Origin: Syngnathus acus
Lineage: Eukaryota; Chordata; Actinopteri; Syngnathiformes; Syngnathidae
Length of the DNA: 64,000 nucleotides
Direction: 5' to 3'
Assembly (NCBI RefSeq): GCF_901709675.1
Contig: NC_051087.1
Span: 2,066,001 to 2,130,000 of the forward strand
Shown here: positions 63,844 to 64,000 of the stretch, in pieces
Layout of the letters: each line of letters begins with the position of its first letter
Position numbering within the stretch: position 1 is the stretch's first letter
The notes under the pieces: model-generated
What the model saw: the letters and a program-made list of their open reading frames with translations, nothing else
Database searches by the model: none
What the model was told of the DNA's origin: nothing
Program-made: the position numbers and the translations under genes

Positions 63844-63937
63844 ACTTTGAACAAAAGAGCTCCGCCTCTTGTGTGTACTGGAGGGCGGTGCGCATCCCCA
63901 AATATCAGCAACGGCAGGTTGAAAGGCGCAAAATAAG
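63844..63937 (+). CDS. Unassigned internal exon candidate at right edge
   Basis: A strong acceptor (pyrimidine tract ttcttcttctttgcag) is followed by 94 bases and a strong donor (AAG|gtcagt). One frame is open across it and includes SCVYWRAVRIPKYQQRQ, basic and rich in Q/R; the other two frames contain stops. I do not recognise the peptide. Human synteny inverted to this orientation would put ttc29 on the plus strand just right of here, so this could be an early, fast-evolving ttc29 exon or a 5' UTR exon; the known TTC29 repeats are not seen in it. No partner exon was found in the window to the left with comparable support. Confidence 0.35.
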
Positions 63938-64000
63938 GTCAGTGTCACCGCGCTGCATTATTAATGTCCGACTGTTTATCGCCTGGCCCGTTGCATCGGA

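Overview
The window is nuclear DNA from a vertebrate, almost certainly a ray-finned fish (probably a percomorph teleost). The genes are split into many short exons with GT-AG introns, the introns are mostly 80-1500 bases, and the spaces between genes hold fish-type debris: short inverted-repeat elements, hAT-like fragments, and long A/T, CA/GT and G runs. I cannot name the species.

Left half (about 0.7-35 kb). Four genes were rebuilt exon by exon; in each, the coding phase closes at every junction. They are arhgap10 (minus strand; 18 coding exons from the start codon at 15761 to the last RhoGAP exon at 738; the C-terminal part lies outside the window), prmt9 (plus; 13 coding exons; 839 residues; complete), tmem184c (minus; 10 exons; 449 residues; complete) and ednra, the endothelin A receptor (minus; 7 coding exons; 429 residues; complete). 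Order and relative strands match the human 4q31 block EDNRA-TMEM184C-PRMT9-ARHGAP10, inverted as a unit. arhgap10 and prmt9 are head to head (about 2 kb apart), while prmt9 and tmem184c are tail to tail with poly(A) signals only about 60 bases apart. The genes share no pathway: a Rho GTPase-activating membrane-bending protein, an arginine methyltransferase of splicing factors, a multipass membrane protein and a peptide GPCR. The neighbourhood reflects conserved synteny, not an operon-like unit.

Right half (about 35-64 kb). This is a gene-poor stretch upstream of ednra. I found no convincing multi-exon gene. One good exon candidate (63844-63937, plus strand) sits at the right edge, where conserved synteny would place the start of ttc29, but I do not recognise its peptide. 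The rest holds simple repeats, short transposon remnants and several low-repeat islands rich in TAATTA, octamer-like and GGATTA motifs that could be regulatory elements. Conservation could not be tested here.

No new enzymatic or defence system is visible. The items most worth a second look are two GC-AG introns (arhgap10 and prmt9), a 176-bp element with perfect 29-base inverted ends, a three-unit 120-bp tandem repeat inside ednra, two identical CTCF-like cores flanking ednra in the same orientation, paired homeodomain-type motifs in the gene desert, and the unassigned exon at the right edge.
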